Counted from the stretch's first letter, positions 1 to 5,385 are shown. The stretch is 6,007 nt of DNA from an uncultured Clostridia bacterium (GCA_946539105.1 CAMNHG010000083.1:1-6007), one strand, 5' to 3'. Notes: a model not told the origin generated them from the letters alone. Made by a program: numbers and translations.

Positions 1-190
1 GCAAATTGCAATACATATTTAAAATTTTTTCAGGATAAGCGGTGCGTCGAATTTCGCCCTGTGTCGCGCGAATAAAAAGTGCGCATTCGTGTACCCGACC
101 AAGCCGAACAAATCTCACACAAGCGATTTGTCGCGGTTTGTGGGGCAAAATTGAAGGCAGTGGAAACAACGCTGAATGTTTCCACTGCCT
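1..190. other. Edge region without a confident gene
   Basis: No gene can be called with confidence here. On the minus strand the reading frame of the sigma-like gene stays open after its TAA stop (191-193) all the way to the window edge, 63 codons, with no ribosome-binding site and no convincing start. A plus-strand frame over 42-284 is also open, has no Shine-Dalgarno, and overlaps the 3' end of the sigma-like gene. Open frames on both strands in a GC-rich patch (about 45-150) usually mean a composition effect or a repeated non-coding element. A short dyad, ACAAATC/GATTTGT, lies at 108-114 and 125-131. The strong hairpin at 154-191 is listed separately. Confidence 0.4.
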
Positions 191-191
191 T
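154..191 (-). terminator. Intrinsic terminator-like hairpin after the sigma-like gene
   Basis: There is a perfect 15-bp inverted repeat: arm 154-168 (AAGGCAGTGGAAACA) pairs with arm 177-191 across an 8-nt loop. On the minus strand it starts on the last base of the sigma-like gene's TAA stop, the usual place for a terminator. The tail after the stem is only modestly T-rich (CAATTTT), so termination may be weaker than the stem suggests. Confidence 0.7.
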
Positions 192-742
192 TACTCCTGT
201 AAAAGTTTCTTTAGCTTATTTAGGATAGATTTTAGTTTCTTTTGTGCGCCGTCCTCGGTTAAGCCCAACAGCAAAGACGCTTGACGAATTGATTTCTTTT
301 CTTTGTTTTTCAGACACTGCGGACAGATACCATAGACGTACTCTATCAACAGCCGGTCTTTCTTGTTGAGTTGGGCAATGGCGTTCTGTAATCTTTCTTG
401 TTGGCTCAATTTGAAATAAATGCGTTCTGTATCAAGATCATTTTCAGCGGAATCTACCGCAGAAGAATAGAAATCGTCAACTTCATCACTGCCGTAAAAA
501 TCAGCGTTATACTTTGGTTTGAAAGTGGTTACGACAACCAAGTAGTTTTCTATGCTATCTTCCGTCAAATCCATTACCTCTGCAATCTCGGAAATAATTT
601 GTGACAGCGGTTTATTCTTTTCCTTCTTCCGATAATATAAATATGCTATCTTTTTAAGCAGTGCGTACTAATGTTGGTTATCCAACGTGAAATTACCACA
701 GTTAATACGCACATAGTCACGCCACGCTGACAGCACATCATA
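191..742 (-). pseudogene. Sigma-70-like regulator, 5'-truncated with internal stop
   Basis: The longest uninterrupted frame with an ATG is 127 residues (ATG at 574-572, stop at 193-191). The coding frame clearly continues upstream of that ATG: 31 more codons to 667 (including KNKPLSQIISEIAEV), an in-frame TAG at 668-670, then about 24 further open codons (VLSAWRDYVRINCGNFTLDNQH) up to about 742, where the sequence becomes recombinase. The C-terminus resembles sigma region 4: NKKDRLLIEYVYG, then KSIRQASLLLGLTEDGAQKKL as a helix-turn-helix. The segment LSQIISEIAEVMDLTEDSIENYL resembles a region-3 helix-turn-helix. Between recognition elements there is an unusual CPQC insert. Such small sigma-like proteins accompany recombinases in clostridial integrative elements. 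ATG 574 has only AGAGG two bases away, a poor start. I read this as a broken gene. The family call is by resemblance only. Confidence 0.65.
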
Positions 743-1931
743 TTTTATCAACTGCAACAACACCAACAAAATCGTTGTGATCGAGGAACAGGCGGCGATC
801 ATCCGGCGCATTTTCGACCTCTATCTGTACGGCTACGGCTGCTCTGCCATCGCCCACCTTCTCAATGACAACGGCATCAAATCGCCTGCTTACTATCAGA
901 AAATCATCCACGGCAAGCGGCTCGGCTGGGATAAACCGGAGATCTCGTCGCGCTTTATGTGGGATCACTCAAGCGTCAAGCGGATCTTGTGCAACAAATT
1001 TTATATCGGCACGGTGGTCTGCCACAAGACCTACAACAATAAAATCACGCACATCCGCAAGGACATCCCGAAAGAAGAACAGTACGTTCACGAAAATCTT
1101 GTCACGCCGATCATCTCAAAGGAAAAGTTTGAGCAGGTGCAGCGGCTGATGGAGCAGAAGAAAAAGATGAACGTCCGCGCCGATTACAACAAGCCCTATC
1201 ACCGCTACGCCGGATTGTTAGAGTGCGGCGACTGCGGTTCATCGTTCAGCGCCGTCAATCGCAAGTGGAACGGCGAGGTTCGGGTGGAATATGTCTGCAA
1301 CGGCTATCACCGCTATGGCAAGGATAATTGCAGCTCGCACCGCATACACGAGGAAGAGCTTGACGAGATCATCTACGGCGAAATCAAAAATGTCCGCGAG
1401 CAAGCCGAGCGGATCTATGAGAATATCGACGGCGAGGTGCGCAAGTGGCTGAAGAAAAAGAGTACCGTCACCGGCAAGCTCCGTCAGCTCAACGCCGCGC
1501 TTGAACAACGCAAATCCGACCAAAAGGAAATCCTGCTCGAGCGTATCCGCGACAAAGAGCACGCCGGGGTTTACGATGAAATGCTCACCGCCTGCGAAAA
1601 CGACATTAAGAAAATCTCTCAGGAGCTGTACGATATTCAAAACTACAGCGAAACAATCAAGAAACGCAAGTCGGAAATGAAGCAGACAGTTGATTTGATT
1701 GAGGAAATCGTAAAGGAAGGGCAAATCAGCAACGCCAATCTCAGGCAGTTGATTGACAAAATAATCATCTACGAGGACGGAGAAGGCTTAAGAATTCAGA
1801 TAAATCTGAACGCCGCCTTCACCGAGCATATGACGATATTCGGAGACGACGGAAATGAATTAGCCGACCTTCAAGTAATCAATAATAAATATCCGCTTGC
1901 TATGAAACGAAAGATAATGTTTGATGAATAA
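741..1931 (+). pseudogene. Large serine recombinase, catalytic domain missing
   Basis: The open frame is 384 residues when read from GTG 777, but similarity to the family begins about 12 codons earlier (YFINCNNTNKIVVIEEQ) and the frame reaches a TAG at 714-716. Counting from 777, residues 1-105 are the recombinase domain (EEQAAIIRRIFDLYLYGYG, SSRFMWDHSSVKRILCNKFYIG). Residues 143-190 form a zinc ribbon with Cys150, Cys153, Cys174 and Cys185. Residues 200-310 are a charged coiled coil, and NLRQLIDKIIIYEDGEGLRI near 321-340 is the usual C-terminal strand. Large serine recombinases need an N-terminal domain of roughly 150 residues with the nucleophilic serine (YxRVST-type motif); it is absent, and no ribosome-binding site precedes GTG 777. 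Integration or excision activity is therefore not expected. It lies head to head with the broken sigma-like gene, with both 5' ends lost at the same point. Identification as a recombinase fragment is very sure. Confidence 0.88.
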
Positions 1932-1959
1932 TCAAACTGCATAATCAGAGAGCTAAAAT

Positions 1960-2077
1960 GAATTGGCAGACGCGTAAGGTTATCAACTTAAGATTTAGCT
2001 ATTGTAGCCAAATCCACTGCACTGAATTTGTCGGAAACAACCAACATACTCACGAGCATACCTTGCGCGTCTGCCAA
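1960..2077. repeat. Inverted pair of tRNA-Leu-core-like sites beside the recombinase
   Basis: TTGGCAGACGCGTAAGGT at 1963-1980 and its reverse complement at 2060-2077 match at 17 of 18 positions, separated by 79 bp. Both match the D-arm to anticodon-stem part of the tRNA-Leu gene at 4887-4973: GAATTGGCAGACGCG at 1960-1974 is an exact 15-base match, and the 2060-2077 copy differs from the tRNA (4941-4958) at one of 18 positions. The pair starts 29 bp after the recombinase stop, where integrative elements often carry an attachment site. The spacer does not fold as a tRNA: CTTAAGA has no flanking stem. An attachment-site remnant or a degenerate tRNA-Leu fragment is the likeliest reading. Apart from this pair, the gap 1932-2209 holds only the terminator at 2087-2133. 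Confidence 0.6.
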
Positions 2078-2086
2078 CATTTTTTA

Positions 2087-2133
2087 TGCCCAAAATAGCA
2101 AAAAGCCCGATAAAACCGGGCTTTTTGTGGGCA
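2087..2133. terminator. Bidirectional intrinsic terminator
   Basis: AAAAAGCCCG (2100-2109) pairs perfectly with CGGGCTTTTT (2117-2126) across a 7-nt loop, giving a U-tract on either strand. An outer TGCCCA/TGGGCA pair (2087-2092 and 2128-2133) extends the stem. It sits between the convergent recombinase fragment (plus, ends 1931) and amidohydrolase (minus, ends 2210) and can serve both. Confidence 0.9.
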
Positions 2134-2209
2134 TAGTATAGCTTATTGTTTTTTTGAAAAAAGATTTTGCGGTAAGTTGCAAAAATCGCCAGTAAGATGC
2201 AGAACCGTA

Positions 2210-4168
2210 CTATTTTTTATAGGTCAATTCCTTTAACTGCCATTCCGGTTTTTCTTTATTTCCTTTTTTAACACCGCTTTGAACTAACTGCCCGGTTGCG
2301 GTATCGACCCAGAAAAGCCCCGTCCATGCCCACGAGAACATGGTGAGCACCATGCTGATTTTGACGCAAGAGTAGGTTTTGCCGTCAATGCTCACGTTCT
2401 CCGTGCCGATTTTCTTGGCGGCAAATTCACCGAGCGACATAGCGCCGCGGTTATCACCTGTGCCAATCGGATAGAACAGGATCTCATCAAGCTTTGAATT
2501 AGCAAAAGCAGGGAAGCACATATCCATCATCTGATACCATAAGCCTTCGCCAATCTGGAAGCTCTTGTCCTGCGGTTTGCCTTTGAAGCTGCCGCTCAAC
2601 TTTATTACGCCGTTTTCCTTAACCGCATTGATTTCGGTATTGTCTGACGGACGGTTATATACCCATTTTGTTGCCGAAAGGCTGCGGTCAACCGTGAATT
2701 CTTCCTCCGCCCATTTTTTACCGTCCTTAAAAGTGATTTGGGTAATAATTTGCTCGCTCTCGTAACGGTCATAATTGATAACACGACGCTGTTTGCCGTC
2801 TGTGCTTACATACTCGGCAGATAGTAATTCCTCGGGATATGTGTAGTCGGGTATATCAAAGGACTGAATCGGCTTCTGAGAATATACAACCTTACCTTTT
2901 AAGAACACTCTGTCGATAAACTGAATGTTAGAGATGTTCTCGGCAGGGTTCTTATCAAGCAGAATCAAATCCGCTTCCATACCTGCCTTTATCTGTCCTT
3001 TTCTGTCGGCAATGCCTAAATGTTCCGCGCCGTTTTTGGTGGCAAGCACGATAGCCTGCATTGGCGTCAGTCCTGCTTCGACATAGTAAGCAAGCTCCTT
3101 GTGCTCGACCTCGCCCGACATCTGCTCAAGCATATTGTCTGTACCCATAGCAATCGGAATTCCCGCGTCGTACAGCACCTTGAGATTGTGTATGCTGTGC
3201 TCCATTCTTGTCGGGTCTTTCTCATATGTCATGGCGTTGACGGTCGGAACAAAGTGCGCGCCCGATTTTTTCCAAAGAGTGATGATCGGGTCGTCGGGTT
3301 CAATATCTCTGTCAAGAATGCCGTGTTCTATGCCGTATATGCCCGCTTCAAGCAGTTCCTTTACGTCGTCATAATAAAAAACGTGAGCGGTAGAGTTCAG
3401 TCCGTTTTCCTTACCCTCGCGGATAATCTGCTTCATTAACTCCTTGTCTATCTTCTGGATTGTCAGCTTATTATCAAAATACCAGTAGTCGCCGCCTTGA
3501 TAGGTGAATTTCAAAAAATCAACACCCGCTTCTTTGAGCTCTTTAATTCCCGCGGAAACCTGCTCGGGAGTATTGACCTCAATCGCCATCTCAGACCTTG
3601 CCCATTCGCTGTTGGAGCCGAGCGTATTGGCAGGATGCCCGTCGGTAGCCGTAAAGTTCGGACCTACTATCAATAACTCGGGACCCTGAATTTCTCCCGA
3701 TCTGATTTTATCACGGAGCTTATAGATAAAATGCTTTGGCGCGTCTAAATCCTTAATAGTTGTTATGCCATACGGCAGCACATTCTCATTGAAAATCTGC
3801 GGCATTTTTTCGCCCAGAAAAACGTCGCTTTCATCTTCATTGTGACAGGAAAAGCCGCCCTGAATATGAATATGGCTGTCAATCAGACCGGGCATCAGTG
3901 TTTTGCCCGCGCCGTCAATCATCTGCACGTTTTTCTTTTGGATGGGCTGCGCGGAGATTTCCGTGATCAAGCCGTTTTTGATATAGACGTTCTGATGCTC
4001 CTGCTTTGTTCCGTCACCGACGATGACGTGAACGTCATTGATGATATACTCGTCCTTTTTGTTCTTTTTGGGACGGGTCAGGAATTTGATCAATAAAAAA
4101 ACTATAATCCCGGTTCCGAGAACCATTTGAATAAATCCGATAAGCGGAATACCTAATATACTTGGCAT
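2210..4168 (-). CDS. Membrane-anchored amidohydrolase-superfamily metallohydrolase
   Basis: The 652-residue protein has an uncleaved N-terminal membrane helix (about residues 5-30, followed by TRPKKNKK), an amidohydrolase domain (about 40-430) and a C-terminal beta-rich region of about 220 residues. The metal site is complete: His99 and His101 (DSHIHI), Lys220 as candidate carboxylated lysine (DFLKFTYQGG), His262 (TAHVFYYDD), His282 (EHGILD) and Asp344 (MGTDN). The order and spacing resemble the imidazolonepropionase/Xaa-Pro dipeptidase-like branch, so it probably hydrolyses a C-N bond in a cyclic amide or dipeptide-like substrate; the substrate cannot be read from sequence. The positive segment after the helix suggests the catalytic domain is cytoplasmic by the positive-inside rule. 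The C-terminal part (about 447-650, with KWAEEEFTVDRSLSATKWVY and FSWAWTGLFWVDTATGQLVQ) has a DUF3108-like feel, but I do not recognise it firmly. AAGGAG at 4178-4183 lies 9 bases before ATG, and 17 bp separate it from the upstream AbrB-like gene, so they form an operon. The stop is TAG. Confidence 0.9.
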   Translation of the reverse strand: MPSILGIPLIGFIQMVLGTGIIVFLLIKFLTRPKKNKKDEYIINDVHVIVGDGTKQEHQNVYIKNGLITEISAQPIQKKNVQMIDGAGKTLMPGLIDSHIHIQGGFSCHNEDESDVFLGEKMPQIFNENVLPYGITTIKDLDAPKHFIYKLRDKIRSGEIQGPELLIVGPNFTATDGHPANTLGSNSEWARSEMAIEVNTPEQVSAGIKELKEAGVDFLKFTYQGGDYWYFDNKLTIQKIDKELMKQIIREGKENGLNSTAHVFYYDDVKELLEAGIYGIEHGILDRDIEPDDPIITLWKKSGAHFVPTVNAMTYEKDPTRMEHSIHNLKVLYDAGIPIAMGTDNMLEQMSGEVEHKELAYYVEAGLTPMQAIVLATKNGAEHLGIADRKGQIKAGMEADLILLDKNPAENISNIQFIDRVFLKGKVVYSQKPIQSFDIPDYTYPEELLSAEYVSTDGKQRRVINYDRYESEQIITQITFKDGKKWAEEEFTVDRSLSATKWVYNRPSDNTEINAVKENGVIKLSGSFKGKPQDKSFQIGEGLWYQMMDMCFPAFANSKLDEILFYPIGTGDNRGAMSLGEFAAKKIGTENVSIDGKTYSCVKISMVLTMFSWAWTGLFWVDTATGQLVQSGVKKGNKEKPEWQLKELTYKK

Positions 4169-4185
4169 AACATTTCACTCCTTAA

Positions 4186-4386
4186 TTATTTGCCGAAAAT
4201 TTTTCCGAAGAAATCGGAAAATTGATTTTTGGGCGGTATCGCCATTCCCTGATCCTTGTCACCTAAAATAATCAAGGTATCACCGGGTTTGATGTCAAAA
4301 ACATCTCTCGCTTCCTTTGGAAGAACAATCTGTCCTTTTGTGCCGACGGTAACCGTCCACGCGTACTTGCCTTCAGGTCTTGCCAT
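4186..4386 (-). CDS. AbrB/SpoVT (MazE-like) family transcriptional regulator
   Basis: A small DNA-binding protein of the swapped-hairpin AbrB fold. Residues about 8-48 (WTVTVGTKGQIVLPKEARD, then FDIKPGDTLIILGD) are the classic SpoVT-AbrB domain; the tail ends DFFGKIFGK. It probably acts as a dimer on DNA. A TTG codon six codons upstream (4404) could extend the frame, but ATG at 4386-4384 is preferred because AGGAG (4395-4399) sits 8 bases before it and lies inside the alternative extension. The protein is then 66 residues. It is the first gene of an operon with the amidohydrolase, whose ribosome-binding site begins just after this gene's TAA. MazE antitoxins share the fold, but the partner here is no toxin, so a regulator of the neighbouring hydrolase (and itself) is the simplest idea. 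That function is inferred. Confidence 0.9.
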   Translation of the reverse strand: MARPEGKYAWTVTVGTKGQIVLPKEARDVFDIKPGDTLIILGDKDQGMAIPPKNQFSDFFGKIFGK

Positions 4387-4404
4387 AAAAAACGCTCCTT
4401 TCAA

Positions 4405-4433
4405 AAGTATGTTTTGTTAAACTTAACATACTT
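4405..4433 (-). promoter_or_regulatory. Perfect inverted repeat at the transcription start, candidate operator
   Basis: AAGTATGTT (4405-4413) and AACATACTT (4425-4433) are perfect 9-bp arms around an 11-bp AT-rich centre. The upstream arm abuts the -10 box and covers the expected transcription start; the other ends 5 bases before the AGGAG site. A protein bound here would block the promoter. Because the first gene is an AbrB-family regulator, autoregulation is plausible. As RNA it could also form a hairpin in the short leader. Confidence 0.55.
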
Positions 4434-4463
4434 ATAATAACAAAAAATACCTTTCTTTGTCAA
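4434..4463 (-). promoter_or_regulatory. Sigma-A promoter of the AbrB-amidohydrolase operon
   Basis: On the minus strand, TTGACA (4458-4463) and TATTAT (4434-4439) are separated by 18 bp. The -35 box is consensus and the -10 box matches five of six positions. Transcription would start near 4427, about 40 bases before the AbrB-like gene's ATG. Confidence 0.75.
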
Positions 4464-4563
4464 GCACGTTTTTATACAAATGTAAAAAGCAAGTTCAACG
4501 TGGTTCACGCCATTAATATGGATTATGAAACCGTTTATCATTTAGCTCTACAGCCAAGCATAA

Positions 4564-4595
4564 GAAAAAAGATGAGCAGGCACAAAACCTGCTCA
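4564..4595 (-). terminator. Intrinsic terminator, last of the tRNA-Leu downstream series
   Basis: TGAGCAGG (4573-4580) and CCTGCTCA (4588-4595) form an 8-bp stem with a 7-nt loop. On the minus strand the stem is followed by TCTTTTTTCTT. It lies about 100 bp before the AbrB-like gene's promoter and shields it from upstream transcription. No gene is seen between 4464 and 4563. Confidence 0.8.
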
Positions 4596-4620
4596 CCACA
4601 TACAAACCGGATGAAATTGA

Positions 4621-4665
4621 ATAAAAAATGAGTGTCCATAACATAAATCCGTTATGAACACTCAT
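4621..4665 (-). terminator. Intrinsic terminator beside a decayed tRNA 3' end
   Basis: ATGAGTGT plus CATAAC (4628-4635, 4637-4642) pair with GTTATG plus ACACTCAT (4651-4656, 4658-4665), with one mismatch and an 8-nt loop. On the minus strand a TTTTTAT tail follows. Its stem ends 2 bases from the tRNA-end-like sequence at 4668-4682, which mirrors the arrangement at the intact tRNA-Leu. Confidence 0.8.
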
Positions 4666-4667
4666 AC

Positions 4668-4682
4668 TGGTGCGGATAACAG
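4668..4682 (-). repeat. Degenerate tRNA-Leu 3' end including CCA
   Basis: Read on the minus strand this is CTGTTATCCGCACCA, which matches the intact tRNA-Leu end (CTGTTACCTGCACCA, 4887-4901) at 13 of 15 positions. It precedes a terminator just as in the intact gene. No T-loop motif is recognisable further 5', so only the acceptor end remains. The match is short and could be coincidence, but the shared context supports a remnant. Confidence 0.45.
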
Positions 4683-4760
4683 TAGTTTTGTTTTCCGGAA
4701 GTGTTTCTGCTCGCTTGCTGTGGCGTGTGCATAGCTATATTGCAGCGTAACTCTCTCGCT

Positions 4761-4785
4761 AAAAACGTCACACTGTGACGTTTTT
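4761..4785. terminator. 25-bp perfect palindrome, terminator-like
   Basis: AAAAACGTCACA and TGTGACGTTTTT are perfect 12-bp arms around one central C. As RNA this is an 11-bp stem with a 3-nt loop ending in a T5 tract on either strand, so it may terminate in both directions. Alternatively the symmetric core could bind a dimeric protein. The sequence between 4683 and 4760 shows no gene or other structure I can name. Confidence 0.6.
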
Positions 4786-4811
4786 GCCTCCCGTTGGTCG
4801 GCACGCTCGCC

Positions 4812-4830
4812 TTCAAGTCCTGTTACCTGC
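4812..4830 (+). repeat. Inverted 19-bp copy of the tRNA-Leu T-arm and acceptor 3' strand
   Basis: TTCAAGTCCTGTTACCTGC on the plus strand is identical to the T-loop, T-stem and acceptor strand of the tRNA-Leu gene, which is on the minus strand (4891-4909). It is followed by TTGC rather than CCA, and the rest of a tRNA is absent. Together with the intact gene it makes a 19-bp inverted repeat that encloses the tRNA terminator. Confidence 0.85.
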
Positions 4831-4840
4831 TTGCTTGTTG

Positions 4841-4886
4841 TAAAACTGAATCAGGGAGTATTCTTGTAGAATACTCCCTGATTCAG
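4841..4886 (-). terminator. tRNA-Leu intrinsic terminator
   Basis: Perfect 19-bp arms at 4846-4864 and 4868-4886 with a 3-nt loop are followed on the minus strand by TTTTA. The stem begins at the base directly after the encoded CCA of tRNA-Leu, so the tRNA precursor would have essentially no 3' trailer before the hairpin. The stem is unusually long. Confidence 0.88.
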
Positions 4887-4973
4887 TGGTGCAGGTAACA
4901 GGACTTGAACCTGCATGAAATTGCTTTCACATGGACCTGAACCATGCGCGTCTGCCAATTCCGCCATACCTGC
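4887..4973 (-). tRNA. tRNA-Leu (anticodon CAG)
   Basis: An 87-base tRNA with encoded CCA. The acceptor GCAGGTA pairs fully with TACCTGC. The D-arm region is GGCGGAATTGGCAGACGC, the anticodon stem CATGG/CCATG encloses the loop TTCAGGT (anticodon CAG, plus-strand 4937-4939), and the long class II variable arm is TGAAAGCAATTTCA. The T-arm is GCAGG-TTCAAGT-CCTGT with one G-T pair. It decodes CUG leucine codons. It is the only complete tRNA in the window and is flanked on both sides by partial copies of itself. The likely promoter is about 420 bp upstream, past two 5' fragments, so the primary transcript has a long leader that RNase P would remove. Confidence 0.97.
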
Positions 4974-5044
4974 GAGTATAAAATTTTTGTAGATTTCGAA
5001 GAAAGTTTAAGACGGATTTTTCAGTTACACCGAAGGGGTGTCAT

Positions 5045-5081
5045 CTGAACCATGCGCGTCTGCCAATTCCGCCATACCTGC
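5045..5081 (-). repeat. Second copy of the tRNA-Leu 5' half (37-bp exact repeat)
   Basis: This segment is identical over 37 bases to 4937-4973, the tRNA from its first base through the anticodon. The match ends exactly at the last anticodon base. The following sequence (5044 down to 4974) has no anticodon 3' stem, variable arm or T-arm; instead it carries a hairpin (ACACC 5027-5031 with GGTGT 5037-5041, flanked by TTCAG/CTGAA at 5020-5024 and 5045-5049). It cannot make a tRNA. An exact repeat ending in the anticodon loop is what tRNA-targeted integration or a duplication would leave. Confidence 0.9.
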
Positions 5082-5104
5082 ATTTTCAGTTTTTATCCTC
5101 TGAA

Positions 5105-5385
5105 TTTTTACACAGCAGAGAGATGAGAACCGAGGCGGAGCATAATGCTTAATCCGCATTTTCAATAAATGTACGCAGTACCATGCGCGGTGTGTCCCGC
5201 TTGAAATATAGTCGTACCGCGTCGCGTGATTGCACGCTCCTTATACTCCTTATTTCAAACCTCGCTTTTGCTCGTTTAATCTGCCGTCGGCAGTGCTCGC
5301 AACGCAACCAATTCCGCCATACCTGCGTATTGCTCATATTTTTACACGGCTGAGCTTGCCGAGGCGGAGCGTACTGCTTAACCCA
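5105..5385 (-). repeat. Two diverged copies of a tRNA leader segment
   Basis: 5105-5157 and 5339-5385 share TTTTTACAC, an exact 12-mer CCGAGGCGGAGC (5130-5141 and 5359-5370) and TGCTTAA.CC in the same order. Each lies just upstream (minus strand) of a tRNA-Leu 5' fragment (5081 and 5326). The unit leader plus tRNA start was therefore duplicated, and the copies diverged by point changes and small indels. The stretch 5158-5307 between them contains no gene I can support. Confidence 0.6.
5308..5326 (-). repeat. Third tRNA-Leu 5' fragment (19 bp)
   Basis: Minus-strand GCAGGTATGGCGGAATTGG is identical to the first 19 bases of tRNA-Leu, then diverges. A 10-base stretch equal to the next conserved part (ACCATGCGCG on the plus strand, 5180-5189) appears 118 bp further along, so this may be a tRNA gene split by an insertion. 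It is the fragment closest to the promoter. Confidence 0.8.

Noticed and set aside
42..284. Plus-strand 80-residue frame at the left edge
   Set aside because: No ribosome-binding site, an atypical Cys/Arg/Ser-rich composition, and it overlaps the terminator hairpin and the 3' end of the sigma-like gene.
191..574. The 127-residue frame from ATG 574 taken as a complete sigma-factor gene
   Set aside because: Coding-like sequence continues upstream in the same frame, including part of a helix-turn-helix, and the ATG lacks a well-spaced ribosome-binding site.
1239..1724. Long minus-strand frame inside the recombinase
   Set aside because: It is the antisense shadow of the recombinase zinc-ribbon and coiled-coil codons and has no start signal.
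1960..2077. A complete extra tRNA-Leu after the recombinase
   Set aside because: Only the D-arm-like part matches; no anticodon stem, T-arm or acceptor pairing can be drawn.
4518..4631. A 37-codon plus-strand frame beginning ATGGATTATGAA
   Set aside because: There is no ribosome-binding site, it spans two minus-strand terminator stems, and it shows no recognisable motif.
4974..4982. TATACT-like -10 box directly before the intact tRNA-Leu
   Set aside because: It lies 1-2 bases from the mature 5' end, so transcription would start inside the tRNA; the consensus promoter at 5394-5422 is far better.
5185..5198. T-box-like string on the minus strand (GGGACACACCGCGC)
   Set aside because: It matches GGG....ACCGCG but lacks the central TGG of the T-box core, and no specifier stem or downstream amino-acid gene is present.
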